Shown: positions 55,955 to 63,982 of the stretch, piece after piece | Layout: every line of letters begins with the position of its first letter | Position numbering within the stretch: position 1 is the first letter of the stretch | Translations under genes and position numbers: made by a program | Notes under the pieces: model-generated | Seen by the model: the letters and a program-made list of their open reading frames with translations, nothing else | What the model was told of the DNA's origin: nothing | The model's database searches: none | Origin: Stutzerimonas stutzeri | GTDB taxonomy: Bacteria; Pseudomonadota; Gammaproteobacteria; Pseudomonadales; Pseudomonadaceae | DNA: 64,000 nucleotides | Direction: 5' to 3' | Assembly: GCF_000219605.1 (NCBI RefSeq) | Contig: NC_015740.1 | Location: forward strand, 2,914,001-2,978,000

Positions 55955-56644
55955 ATGCCCGACCCCCGCCGAACCCTAGCCGACACAAAGCCTTACATGT
56001 CCATGCCTTTTCCACTGCATTTCTACATCCGCAGCCTCAAGCTGACCCAAACCGCAGAGGCTGTTTTCCAGTTTCACTGGGCAAAAGGCTACATGGCTGG
56101 AAACTGGAAGTCGCAAGTGTCGGTTGAACACGTTGCACGCTTGCTTCACATCAGTGCGCCCTCGGTCAAACGTTCATACGCCACGCTAATAAAGCTTGGA
56201 CTGATCCGACGCATCAAAACGGGCTTCAACGCTGATACGAACCGCCCTAACGTGACCATTACAGAGGTGCTGATCCCGGCTGATGTCGCGGCGGAGCTGC
56301 TCTCTGCACCTGTTAGAGCCAAACCACAGCCTGAAACTGGATATTCCGCACCTGCACCCGAATCACCGCAAGGTGAAAGGGAAGATAAGGTGCCAATAGA
56401 GACGCTCAGATCTGCGAAAGGCCACTCCAACATAGGGTACTACGACTACATCAGGAATCAGCTTCGTGAAAAGCTTTCCGAACGGCTGAGCGGAAGCGCC
56501 TTGGATCGGATCATGGGAGAGATGCTTTGGGTAATACACAAGAAAATAGACTCTGGTGAATCTGCCCGGAAGACTCTCAACATGTGTCTCAAACGGTTCA
56601 AATGTAACCGGTGGCACACCCCCTACGACATGCCAGAACTATAA
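55955..56644 (+). CDS. Winged-helix island protein of unknown function
   Basis: A 229-residue protein. Residues about 53-90 form a helix-turn-helix (VSVEHVARLLHISAPSVKRSYATLIKLGLIRRI), like the N-terminal domain of replication or transcription regulators on plasmids, phages and islands. A Pro/Glu-rich linker (105-145) leads to a basic helical C-terminal part (IRNQLREKLSERLSGSALDRIMGEMLW, KTLNMCLKRFKCNRWHTPYDMPEL). GGAGCCACCGTC before the ATG supports the start. Its AT content is higher than the core genes, a sign of transfer. It could be a replication initiator accessory or a regulator; I cannot name it. Confidence 0.7.
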   Translation: MPDPRRTLADTKPYMSMPFPLHFYIRSLKLTQTAEAVFQFHWAKGYMAGNWKSQVSVEHVARLLHISAPSVKRSYATLIKLGLIRRIKTGFNADTNRPNVTITEVLIPADVAAELLSAPVRAKPQPETGYSAPAPESPQGEREDKVPIETLRSAKGHSNIGYYDYIRNQLREKLSERLSGSALDRIMGEMLWVIHKKIDSGESARKTLNMCLKRFKCNRWHTPYDMPEL

Positions 56645-56800
56645 AGCCGCACGCTGTGATCGTCTGAAAAGTAGCCGCCTGCTTAGGGTCGGCTTCAGAC
56701 TGCAGAAAGCGTACCCTGGTTCGGCGTCCGCGAACTTTTTTGCTCAACGGGGTATGTCATGGCAATGTGCCAAAGCAGGCAGCTTTTTTCAGTTATTCCG

Positions 56801-56824
56801 CTAGGGATCACGTGTGATCCCTAG
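56801..56824. repeat. Palindrome with 11-base arms
   Basis: Arms CTAGGGATCAC and GTGATCCCTAG with a 2-base GT centre. It contains two GATC sites. No T tract follows on either strand, so a terminator is not obvious. Confidence 0.75.
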
Positions 56825-56829
56825 CTAGA

Positions 56830-56843
56830 GATCATCGATGATC
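56830..56843. repeat. Perfect 14-base palindrome GATCATCGATGATC
   Basis: It is self-complementary over all 14 bases and lies 5 nt after the larger palindrome, sharing its GATC ends. The two together look like a double operator. Confidence 0.7.
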
Positions 56844-56872
56844 CGCTATAAATACTTTAAAGAAAATATATA

Positions 56873-56893
56873 TACGTTGTCTGACAGGACGTA
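56873..56893. repeat. Inverted repeat TACGT...ACGTA with inner TGTC-T-GACA
   Basis: Outer arms TACGT (56873-56877) and ACGTA (56889-56893) enclose TGTCTGACA, itself an inverted repeat, off-centre by two bases. It follows an A/T-rich tract. Confidence 0.5.
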
Positions 56894-57097
56894 CTAGCTC
56901 TGACCCAATCGTGTCGCCTGGACTCAAGAGCATCCCGGCCAGGAAAGGAATCAATCCACCTCGCGCAACGACTCCACCATTACATCCGGCCACCACTTCC
57001 TGGAAGGGACCGCTCTACCCTTCAACGACGAAGCAGTATGAAAGTACGGATGCATTCCGCACACCGCAGTTCAAGCATCGGCTTTGTTTGTGGCGAT

Positions 57098-59137
57098 TCA
57101 ATCCACCCCCAGTGCCTTGAAGACTGCATCCACCGGATCAGCATAGAAACTGGTCTGAAATTTAGTGAACAGCTCGGCCGGGATGGTCGGGATATCCATT
57201 GCGCTACTCATTGGCAGGGCAACGCGTTTACCGCCTGCGTCTAAGGTGACTTGCAAGCACTCGGCGATGCTTTCCACCGGAGTGATGCTGCCGCCCAGGC
57301 TCATATCCCCCAGCACCACCATCTGTGGCTGGGCTGGTCTCCCAAGGAGGCCGGAGGCGAAGGCCACCAGGCTGGGTAATGCCATGTGGGTGAGTGGCCC
57401 GGTGTTCTGCAGCTCTACCACGTGCAGATGGAAGTCGTGTTCTAGCACCTTGGCTGAGGCGCTGATCCTTGAAGCATTGGCCCTGAAGTAATCGAAGGCG
57501 ATCTTCACCTGCTCCCTGGCCTGGGCTGAATTCCAAAGGCCGGAGGTGGCCAGTTTGCCGCTGCCCTTAGTGACCTGCAGCTCGATCCGGTAAACCCCTG
57601 GCATGCCCTTGCTGCTCAGGCCGATGGTATGGATGAAGCCCGGCTTACCACGCCCTTCGGGAATCAAACCACCACCGCCCTGCTCTGTCACTGTCACGAA
57701 GCGCTCTTCGAGGGTCTCGTTGTCGATGTAGCTGAAATGCACATCGTAGAACTCCATGCCGCCGATCTTCTTCAACTGCTCCTTCACCCGGCGACGGACC
57801 TGCAGGGCGTACTCCAGGCACTTGCGCACGTCCTCCTTGGTGAACTGGTCATGGGGATAGAGCAGCTTGAGCAGACCGGAAACGGTCTTGCGCACCGCAA
57901 TCACGTCACGCTGGTTGAGGTTGTTACCCAGTTTGAAGTGCCTGTCGATGGCGTCGGCGAAGCTGCGCTTGCGCATTTCGCGGAAGAACTCCGCCAGGTA
58001 ATCGACGATCAGACCGTACCTGTTGGTGAAAAACTCCGGACGCATCTTCGGGATTTCCCAGCCAGGGATGTAGGCGTGGAAACGGTCGAAGAACGCTGAA
58101 TCGATCATTTGCTCCGGGAAGGGAGCCAGCAGGTGGCTAGTCTTCACCAGAGACTCGACACTCTGGTTGATGTTGCCGACGAAGACCATCGAAGCCGAGG
58201 CCTCCATCTGTTCCCGGCCACGACCGAAGGAACCGGACGCCATGTAGTCCTTCATGATCTGCACGCCGTCCTTGTCCTTGAAGTTGATCCCGGCAACTTC
58301 GTCGAAGGCCACCACATCCCAGAGCCCAACCAGGCCGATGCGCCGGCTGCTCATGTTGTAGAACAGGTTGGCCACCGTGGTCTGCCCGCCCGACACCAGC
58401 ATGCTGTTGGGCGAACATTCCTTGTAGATGTGGCTCTTGCCTGTGCCCCGCGGGCCCAGCTCGCAGACGTTGTAGTTGTTCTCAACGAAGGGAACCATGC
58501 GCGCGAGCAGGTGCCACTGCACCGACTCATCCAAGGTCGACGGCTCCATACCAATCGAACGGATCAGCGTTTCGCGCCACTGATCGGTGCTCAGCGCAGC
58601 ACGGCCGGCGAACAGCTCCTGCATGTTCATGTTCGGCATCTGGATCGGCTTTAGCAGATTCACACCGAAGGGCGAGCCGGACTGGCCTTCCTCGTGGTAG
58701 TAGCTCAGCGTGGCAATCACCCAGATCCCGCCGACCAGCAGCTTTTCGTACTCCTTGACGATCCCTGCGGAGATTTCCGCATCCTTGATGCCCAGGTTGC
58801 TGAAAGACGCCTCGTAGCGGTCCTTCTTCTCGTTCAGACGCACAGTCACCCGGTCGATGACCTTGTAGCTGCCGCGCTCTCGCACCAGGGATTTGACCTT
58901 CTCGGCCTCATCCGGGCGCACATAGTTCTCCGCCAGCACCGTCTTCACATTGCGCAGCCCCTGCTCGATCACTTCGGGATCGTCCGAGGCGCAGTACATG
59001 CCGAGCAGGTACTCCAGCACATAGACGGGGACGTTCGCCCCTTCCTTAATCAGCTTGGTCAGGTCCTTGCGCACCACGCGACCGGCGAAATGCTCGTTGA
59101 GCAACTGGTCGAGGTCTTTATCCAGCTCGATAGTCAT
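57098..59137 (-). CDS. brxL: BREX protein BrxL (AAA+ with Lon-like domain)
   Basis: A 679-residue BrxL, the last gene of type I BREX phage-defence operons. An N-terminal DUF domain (1-170: LLNEHFAGRVVRKDLTKLIKEGANVPVYVLEYLLGMYCAS) precedes the AAA+ core: Walker A GPRGTGKSH with K234, and Walker B in LWDVVAFDEVAG. The C-terminal third (about 500-679) is Lon-protease-like (PQMVVLGDMSLGGSITPV, RVALP). By my alignment the Lon catalytic Ser falls at GPLTHMA and the Lys at SIAECL, so both are missing and proteolysis is unlikely. Known BrxL forms DNA-binding rings. Starts 14 nt after the pglZ stop. Confidence 0.95.
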   Translation of the reverse strand: MTIELDKDLDQLLNEHFAGRVVRKDLTKLIKEGANVPVYVLEYLLGMYCASDDPEVIEQGLRNVKTVLAENYVRPDEAEKVKSLVRERGSYKVIDRVTVRLNEKKDRYEASFSNLGIKDAEISAGIVKEYEKLLVGGIWVIATLSYYHEEGQSGSPFGVNLLKPIQMPNMNMQELFAGRAALSTDQWRETLIRSIGMEPSTLDESVQWHLLARMVPFVENNYNVCELGPRGTGKSHIYKECSPNSMLVSGGQTTVANLFYNMSSRRIGLVGLWDVVAFDEVAGINFKDKDGVQIMKDYMASGSFGRGREQMEASASMVFVGNINQSVESLVKTSHLLAPFPEQMIDSAFFDRFHAYIPGWEIPKMRPEFFTNRYGLIVDYLAEFFREMRKRSFADAIDRHFKLGNNLNQRDVIAVRKTVSGLLKLLYPHDQFTKEDVRKCLEYALQVRRRVKEQLKKIGGMEFYDVHFSYIDNETLEERFVTVTEQGGGGLIPEGRGKPGFIHTIGLSSKGMPGVYRIELQVTKGSGKLATSGLWNSAQAREQVKIAFDYFRANASRISASAKVLEHDFHLHVVELQNTGPLTHMALPSLVAFASGLLGRPAQPQMVVLGDMSLGGSITPVESIAECLQVTLDAGGKRVALPMSSAMDIPTIPAELFTKFQTSFYADPVDAVFKALGVD

Positions 59138-59151
59138 CCGTTTGTCCGCTC

Positions 59152-61779
59152 TCAGAAGAAGTCGTCGGTGAAGGCCAGATCGATGGTGACGCGGTAACGC
59201 TCCAGTTCGGTATTCAGATCCTTGTCGCGAATGACCAGGAAGTAGTCCTTCTTGCGGTCAAAGTCGCTTCCCGACAGCGACAACCGTACCTGCTTGAGGC
59301 GTTCGCTCATCGAGTCAGTGGCGCAATCAAAGGTCACCACCTCCTCGCTGGAGATCATCTGATCGCCCTCGTAGATGGCCACCGCCACGGTCACCGGCAG
59401 CACCTGTTCACTGACTGCCTCGGTTTGCATCAGATCGAAGCGCTGGATGCTGTTAACCATCTTCAGCACCGACTTCGGGGAAATCACACCGACCTTGCGC
59501 TTGGTGCGCCTCTCGGCTTTCTCGCCGCGCAGCTGGTTGACCGTCAGCACCGGCACGACGATCTCCTGAGGCATGGCTCCGCCATGCACGAAGCGGGCGC
59601 CACCGACGAAGTGGAAGCGGTTGGCCCCCTTGGGAATCCAGAAGCGGGTATCGGATTCGGTGCCCGCCGTATGGCGTGTCGAACCGTGCCAGACCTCCTT
59701 GGCCTCCGGGAGTACGTGCCCCAACACATAGCGCTTCTTGCTCTTGAAGGCCCCCTCGGGCTTGTCGACTAACGCGGTGCGGTCGGCAGCCTCCAGCCGG
59801 CTGCGCTGGAACAGGAAGCCATGGTCGGCCGTCACCAGTACCGTGCTGGTATTGAAGTGCATGAGGATCTTGCGGGTCAGCTCGGTCAGCTCCTCGATGG
59901 CGATTTCCACATGTAGAAAGGTGTCCGACTCGGACGGGCCGCCGCCGTCGCTGCGGTCGTCGATCACGTCGTGATAGACATAGACCAGCTGTTTGTCCTT
60001 GAGCTTCTCGCGCCCCTCATCACGCGACCAGCCCTTCACCTCGTCGGCGGTGACTGCCATGCCCTGGTACTGGGCCAGAATCTTGTCGCGCTGCGCGGTG
60101 CCGGCCGTGGACTGACCATCGACGAACACGGTATCACCTGCACCCTCACGGTATTCGAGCGTCTTGTGCGGCAATAGCGAGGCCATGCCCAGCGCGGTGT
60201 AGCTGGGCACCACGCCCAACTGGCTGGCCAGCGTCGCCTCGCTATAGCGCTTTTCATTGATGCGCTCGCGCAGCTCCACTGCACACTCGTAACGGAAGGC
60301 GTCACTGATGATCACCACCAGGCGCTTGCTGCGGTGTTTCTCGAACTGCGGACGCACCCAACGCTCGTAGAAGTCCTGCTGGTTGGGCACACCGGCAATC
60401 TTCCAGTGCTCCAGCCGCTGTTCGGCCTCGACACAATCGCTCCAGTTACGGCCCAACTGGTCGAGATACCAATAGGCGTAACACTGCTCGACTTCCTCAT
60501 CGAGCCTCTTCAGCAGCTCGACATGGGCACGCTGCGAGGCAGCGACGTAGTGTCGGTAAGCACTGTCGAAACGGTAGAGCTCGTCTTCATAGGCCTTGTA
60601 CAGCGCCTCGGTGTCGGCGTAGTGGAAGCCGGCAGCAAACTGCAGGCGTAGGCCGAACAGCTCGATGGCCGCCATCAAGGCACCGTACAGCAGCCCATAC
60701 TTGCGGCGGATCTCGTCATCCTTGTGGCGCGAGGCCCAGTAGTTGTCCAGGCGATCCGAGATGATTCGCGAGAACAGCTGAAGATCGCGTGGCGCGGCAC
60801 CGGGAATCGACTGGGTCAGATCGATGATGATCTGTCGCTCCACCGCCTCGAAGGTGGCGACATTGGCCAGGGTTTCCAGCGACAGCTCGCCGAGCTTCTC
60901 GCGGATCCGCAGGGCATCGGCGACCCAGGACGAAACCTCGTCATAACTCTTGTAGAACCGCGAACTGTCCCGCCAGCGCGACAGCAGGGCACGCGAGGTC
61001 GCACGCGCGCCGGCCGACGAGATGGCAATCGCCGACGCCCAGCTCGGGATGTCGGAAATGCTTTCGCAGAAACCGGTGGCCAGCAGGCGAATAAGGACGT
61101 GGCCGAAGCTGAACGGCTTCTCGCCACTGAGCTCCTCCACGCTGGCGGGATAACCCACTTCATCGCGCAGCGCCTGAAGCAGCGCCGGCATCAACTGATG
61201 CTGATACAACTCATCAATGACCGCCGGATTGGTTTCCAGGCCCAGATCATCACGCACGGCCAGTTCGGCCAGCGTGAAGAGCAAGTTGGCGATATCGCAG
61301 GCCGACGCGCCCAGCAGTACGGCGATCATTGCCTGATCCAGCTCCTCGGCAGTAGCTGTCGGCTGGATCAGGCGCTTGAGCGCCGCGACCCGCGCAGCGC
61401 TTCTGAGGAAGCTTTCCCGGTGAGCCAGGTGCTCGCGCAGGCTCATCTGCTGCAGGCCCAGCTCGTTGAAGATCATCGACACCTTGTCGGCATAGAAACT
61501 GCGCGAGTACAGCTTGATGTCGAGCAGCCAGTCATCCTCGGCATCCGGCTCGGAACAGGGAAAATACAGCAGGTAGCGGCCCTCGGTGTCCTCCAGCTCC
61601 AGCTTCAACTTGACGCCCAGTGTGGACTCCCCCCCCATGTTCAGCACCCGCACTTCTGGCAGGTCGAGCTCGCCCAGCACCTCGGCAAAGCTCTGCTCCG
61701 GGTCGTACCAGAACACGATGCGGTGGTTTTCCGCGAAAAAAGCCTGCTGCAGGCCCTGGGTCAGCTGCTTGGAGTCCAT
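59152..61779 (-). CDS. pglZ: BREX phosphatase-like protein PglZ (type A)
   Basis: An 875-residue PglZ. A long helical N-terminal part opens MDSKQLTQGLQQAFFAENHRIVFWYDPEQSF. The alkaline-phosphatase-like domain (about 485-780) carries the metal motifs at D493 (VVIISDAFRYEC) and D652-H653 (LVTADHGFLF). It is a core factor of BREX needed for modification and defence. The start at 61779 was chosen because the family begins MDSKQL; the frame extends to 61857 through a hairpin. A hairpin separates it from the kinase gene upstream. pglX, normally just upstream, is replaced here by three other genes. Confidence 0.95.
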   Translation of the reverse strand: MDSKQLTQGLQQAFFAENHRIVFWYDPEQSFAEVLGELDLPEVRVLNMGGESTLGVKLKLELEDTEGRYLLYFPCSEPDAEDDWLLDIKLYSRSFYADKVSMIFNELGLQQMSLREHLAHRESFLRSAARVAALKRLIQPTATAEELDQAMIAVLLGASACDIANLLFTLAELAVRDDLGLETNPAVIDELYQHQLMPALLQALRDEVGYPASVEELSGEKPFSFGHVLIRLLATGFCESISDIPSWASAIAISSAGARATSRALLSRWRDSSRFYKSYDEVSSWVADALRIREKLGELSLETLANVATFEAVERQIIIDLTQSIPGAAPRDLQLFSRIISDRLDNYWASRHKDDEIRRKYGLLYGALMAAIELFGLRLQFAAGFHYADTEALYKAYEDELYRFDSAYRHYVAASQRAHVELLKRLDEEVEQCYAYWYLDQLGRNWSDCVEAEQRLEHWKIAGVPNQQDFYERWVRPQFEKHRSKRLVVIISDAFRYECAVELRERINEKRYSEATLASQLGVVPSYTALGMASLLPHKTLEYREGAGDTVFVDGQSTAGTAQRDKILAQYQGMAVTADEVKGWSRDEGREKLKDKQLVYVYHDVIDDRSDGGGPSESDTFLHVEIAIEELTELTRKILMHFNTSTVLVTADHGFLFQRSRLEAADRTALVDKPEGAFKSKKRYVLGHVLPEAKEVWHGSTRHTAGTESDTRFWIPKGANRFHFVGGARFVHGGAMPQEIVVPVLTVNQLRGEKAERRTKRKVGVISPKSVLKMVNSIQRFDLMQTEAVSEQVLPVTVAVAIYEGDQMISSEEVVTFDCATDSMSERLKQVRLSLSGSDFDRKKDYFLVIRDKDLNTELERYRVTIDLAFTDDFF

Positions 61780-61811
61780 CCAGGAAAATTCCTTGGTCGC
61801 ACAAAAGGGAA

Positions 61812-61839
61812 AGCCCCGCAGGAAGCGCCGAGCGGGGCT
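61812..61839 (-). terminator. Hairpin between the kinase gene and pglZ
   Basis: Arms AGCCCCGC and GCGGGGCT (8 bp) enclose a 12-base loop. On the minus strand the stem is followed by TTCCCTTTTG, a weak terminator or attenuator. It could reduce read-through from the three-gene cassette into pglZ-brxL. It ends 33 nt before the pglZ ATG. Confidence 0.6.
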
Positions 61840-61877
61840 ACAGTTTACCGGAAGCAACCTAAGAACTGCGTCCCGAC

Positions 61878-62450
61878 TCAGGCGACTGTCCGAGGTCCAT
61901 TGGCCCTTATGGCGCCAGAGACGCTGTTTGCAACCTCGGCCACGTTAAGGCCAGTGATATCGATCACAAGATTGGCGCGAGCCTGCAACTCGTCGAGTAC
62001 GCATTGGCGAAAAATTGGATCCAGGGTCTCCATGTCCTCCACCGTGGCGCCGCGAGCATGCAGGCGACGTTGTCGCTCCGATTCATTGAGCAGCAACAAC
62101 ACCGTCAGGTCAGGTTGGATCAGGCTCAGGCTCAATGTCTCGATTTCAGCCGTGACACCGCGAGCCTTGGCATAGGCGAACGTCGAAGCCCAGTAGCGAT
62201 CCATGAATACCCATTCGCCACGCTCAGCCTTTTTGCGAGCCTGCCGTCCTTGGCTGGATACGCTGGCCGTATAGAACAACGCCTTGGCCAGTTCGTCCTC
62301 TGCAAAGGCGTGCAGCACGGCCTGACGACACTCGCGCAGTGCCGCCCCCGGCGTACTCATTGCATGGCCGGAAAAACACCCTGCTAGCTGCTGGACCACC
62401 GTAGACTTGCCGACCCCATCCAGCCCCTCGACTGCAATAAAACCGCCCAT
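61878..62450 (-). CDS. Thymidylate-kinase-like P-loop nucleotide kinase
   Basis: A 190-residue kinase of the thymidylate kinase family. P-loop FIAVEGLDGVGKST (residues 4-17, K15), the base-binding STPGAALRE region in place of the usual TREPGGT, the DRY motif at D84-R85-Y86 (FMDRYWAS, with AYAKARG after it), and a LID-like basic stretch ESERQRRLHARG. Divergence at TREPGGT suggests a substrate other than dTMP. The ATG lies 1 nt after the stop of the radical-SAM gene (TGA-T-ATG), with GAGG upstream. Likely phosphorylates the product or substrate of the radical-SAM enzyme; this is inferred. Confidence 0.85.
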   Translation of the reverse strand: MGGFIAVEGLDGVGKSTVVQQLAGCFSGHAMSTPGAALRECRQAVLHAFAEDELAKALFYTASVSSQGRQARKKAERGEWVFMDRYWASTFAYAKARGVTAEIETLSLSLIQPDLTVLLLLNESERQRRLHARGATVEDMETLDPIFRQCVLDELQARANLVIDITGLNVAEVANSVSGAIRANGPRTVA

Positions 62451-62451
62451 A

Positions 62452-63678
62452 TCAATTCGCCTCTAGTTCCAGAGCCATTCGGGCCATTTCGGCATGTTCC
62501 GCCTCCGAAAAGCTGTTACTGGCAACCACGATGGGGATGCGCTGGTCGACGCTTTCCCTGAATCCGTAACGTGCTTTCTGCTCATGGAGCGGTGTGCCAC
62601 GCAGCAACATCAGCGGCCAGGCTCGCACGCGCGGCACCCGCTGTTGCAGGCACCAATCCACGCTGGAGCGGAAGCTGTCCAGCGTCTGATGTGGCAAGCC
62701 ATAGATCAGCGAAACCTCGAAGTCGATCTGCCGCTCATGCAGTTCGCGAATTCTGCTACGAACAATTTCCATATGGTTGGGCCGGTCGATCGCTCGATAC
62801 TCGGCGTCCACGGTCGTCTGCAGACCGAACTCCAGCGTCACATCGAGCCCATCGAGCGCCTCCAGAAACTCTGGGGTGCAGGTTTCGAAACGGCACTGCA
62901 ACGAGAACTGAGCTCTCACACCTGCGGCCTTGATGCTGTTCAGGGTCTCGACGGCCCGCCCAGGATTGGCGTGAAAGATCGGATCCAGCACCGAGATGCG
63001 CTTTACTCCTGTAGCGGCAAACAGGGCCAGCTCACGCTCCAGGCGCTTCGCATCAAAGCACTGGGTCCTGAGCCGATTGCCCGGTTGACGATGCTGGCAG
63101 AAGGAGCACTTGAAAGGACAGCCGCGCTGAGTTTCCCAGCGAATGCTGGCCTGTGGAGCCACCGTGCCCAGCAGGTACGGCGAGGGCAATGCGAGCAGAT
63201 CGTGGTCTGCCTTGCTGCCCTGATCGGGCGTGCCAGCGACATGGATACCGCAGTCATCGGGCAATTCCCCGCAGGCCAGCGCGACCATTGCCAGCTCGCC
63301 CTGGCCACGGACGAAATAGTCCACACCAGGGTACGTTCCTTCCAGCTGCCCTTTGCTCATAAAGGAAATCTGCGGACCGCCGAGCACGATCCTTATGCCA
63401 GTGCCTTTGATCTGGCGGATCAGACTCTGTACCTCAGCATCGTTCCACACATAGGTACCGAAGCCGACCAGGCAACCGGGGCCAGCCTCGACAATGGCCT
63501 GCAACAGCTCGGTGGATACCTGCTGCAGTGAGAAGTTCGGGCTGTTGACCTGAGCCTCAACTATCCGCCACGGCACATCCGCAGCCTGCAAGGCCGCCGC
63601 AATCGAACCGATGCCCAGGCCGGTCTTGCCATCCTGCGGGCGCCGCCAGTCCAGCGATACCAGAATGACCAGACTCAT
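62452..63678 (-). CDS. Radical-SAM enzyme with B12-binding-like N-terminal domain
   Basis: A 408-residue protein. The N-terminal Rossmann-like domain (1-145: SLVILVSLDWRRPQDGKTGLGIGSIAAALQAA, IRIVLGGPQIS, VDYFVRGQGELAMVALA) is of the B12-binding type but lacks the DxHxxG cobalt ligand. The radical-SAM barrel follows, with the [4Fe-4S] motif C187-x3-C191-x2-C194 (RGCPFKCSFCQH) and typical segments VKRISVLDPIFH, LEFGLQTTVDAEYRAIDRPNHMEIVRSRI and SLIYGLPHQTLDSF. ATG overlaps the stop of the small upstream gene (ATGA) and its own stop is 1 nt from the kinase start. It is not a viperin by motif. Substrate unknown; a nucleotide or peptide is possible. Confidence 0.88.
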   Translation of the reverse strand: MSLVILVSLDWRRPQDGKTGLGIGSIAAALQAADVPWRIVEAQVNSPNFSLQQVSTELLQAIVEAGPGCLVGFGTYVWNDAEVQSLIRQIKGTGIRIVLGGPQISFMSKGQLEGTYPGVDYFVRGQGELAMVALACGELPDDCGIHVAGTPDQGSKADHDLLALPSPYLLGTVAPQASIRWETQRGCPFKCSFCQHRQPGNRLRTQCFDAKRLERELALFAATGVKRISVLDPIFHANPGRAVETLNSIKAAGVRAQFSLQCRFETCTPEFLEALDGLDVTLEFGLQTTVDAEYRAIDRPNHMEIVRSRIRELHERQIDFEVSLIYGLPHQTLDSFRSSVDWCLQQRVPRVRAWPLMLLRGTPLHEQKARYGFRESVDQRIPIVVASNSFSEAEHAEMARMALELEAN

Positions 63679-63914
63679 GTCATCACCTCCAGCCCGGCGT
63701 GCCGATATCGCTCCGAGTGGCCACGCAGGCGCTGTCGCACGTCACGACGAAAGTTCTGGAAGGCACGCCGGTCGCCCGGTGTGGTTGGCACGATGACCAT
63801 GCCGCAGCCATTGGGTGGGAAAAGCTTGTAGTGCCGTCCCTTGGCATAGGTCCAGCCAAGCTGGATAAGTCCTAGCACGAGCTGATTGATGTCCTTGTCC
63901 CTGCTGAAATACAT
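63675..63914 (-). CDS. HicA-like small protein
   Basis: A 79-residue protein with a double-stranded-RNA-binding-fold pattern like HicA toxins: MYFSRDKDINQLVLGLIQLGW, then KGRHYKLFPPNGCGMVIVP with the conserved His in GRHYKL, and TPGDRRAFQNFRRDVRQRLRG at the end. CGAGGAACCGCC before the ATG at 63914 supports the start. Its stop overlaps the radical-SAM start. No HicB antitoxin is visible, so a toxin role is uncertain; it may bind RNA or a partner enzyme. First gene of the cassette inside the window. Confidence 0.75.
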   Translation of the reverse strand: MYFSRDKDINQLVLGLIQLGWTYAKGRHYKLFPPNGCGMVIVPTTPGDRRAFQNFRRDVRQRLRGHSERYRHAGLEVMT

Positions 63915-63961
63915 GGCGGTTCCTCGGTTACGTGGCGTTTTGCGCACGATGCAACAGAGGT

Positions 63962-63982
63962 GGCTGTCGAAGCCCGACAGCC
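63962..63982. repeat. Inverted repeat upstream of the HicA-like gene
   Basis: Arms GGCTGTCG and CGACAGCC with a 5-base loop, 48 nt upstream of the HicA-like ATG. It may be a hairpin at the end of the preceding gene or an operator. No coding frame in the last 86 nt is long enough to call. Confidence 0.5.

Larger units (their letters stand above)
56645..57097. other. Palindrome-rich gap of 453 nt between the winged-helix gene and brxL
   Basis: No gene is supported. Three palindromes cluster within 93 nt (56801-56893), flanking an A/T-rich core (TATAAATACTTTAAAGAAAATATATATA). The two convergent genes at either side leave no obvious promoter need here, since both end into this gap. It may hold a transcription-end structure, a binding array for an island protein, or a replication/transfer site. 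Confidence 0.5.

Noticed and set aside
56911..57244. Short plus-strand frames at the 3' end of brxL
   Set aside because: They overlap brxL or the palindrome gap and show no domain or start signal.
62452..63678. Calling the radical-SAM protein a prokaryotic viperin
   Set aside because: It has a B12-binding-like N-terminal domain and the GCPFKCSFC cluster motif, and lacks viperin's characteristic C-terminal region. Only the kinase pairing is similar.
63675..63914. Complete HicAB toxin-antitoxin pair
   Set aside because: No HicB-like frame is next to it in the window; the neighbour is the radical-SAM gene.
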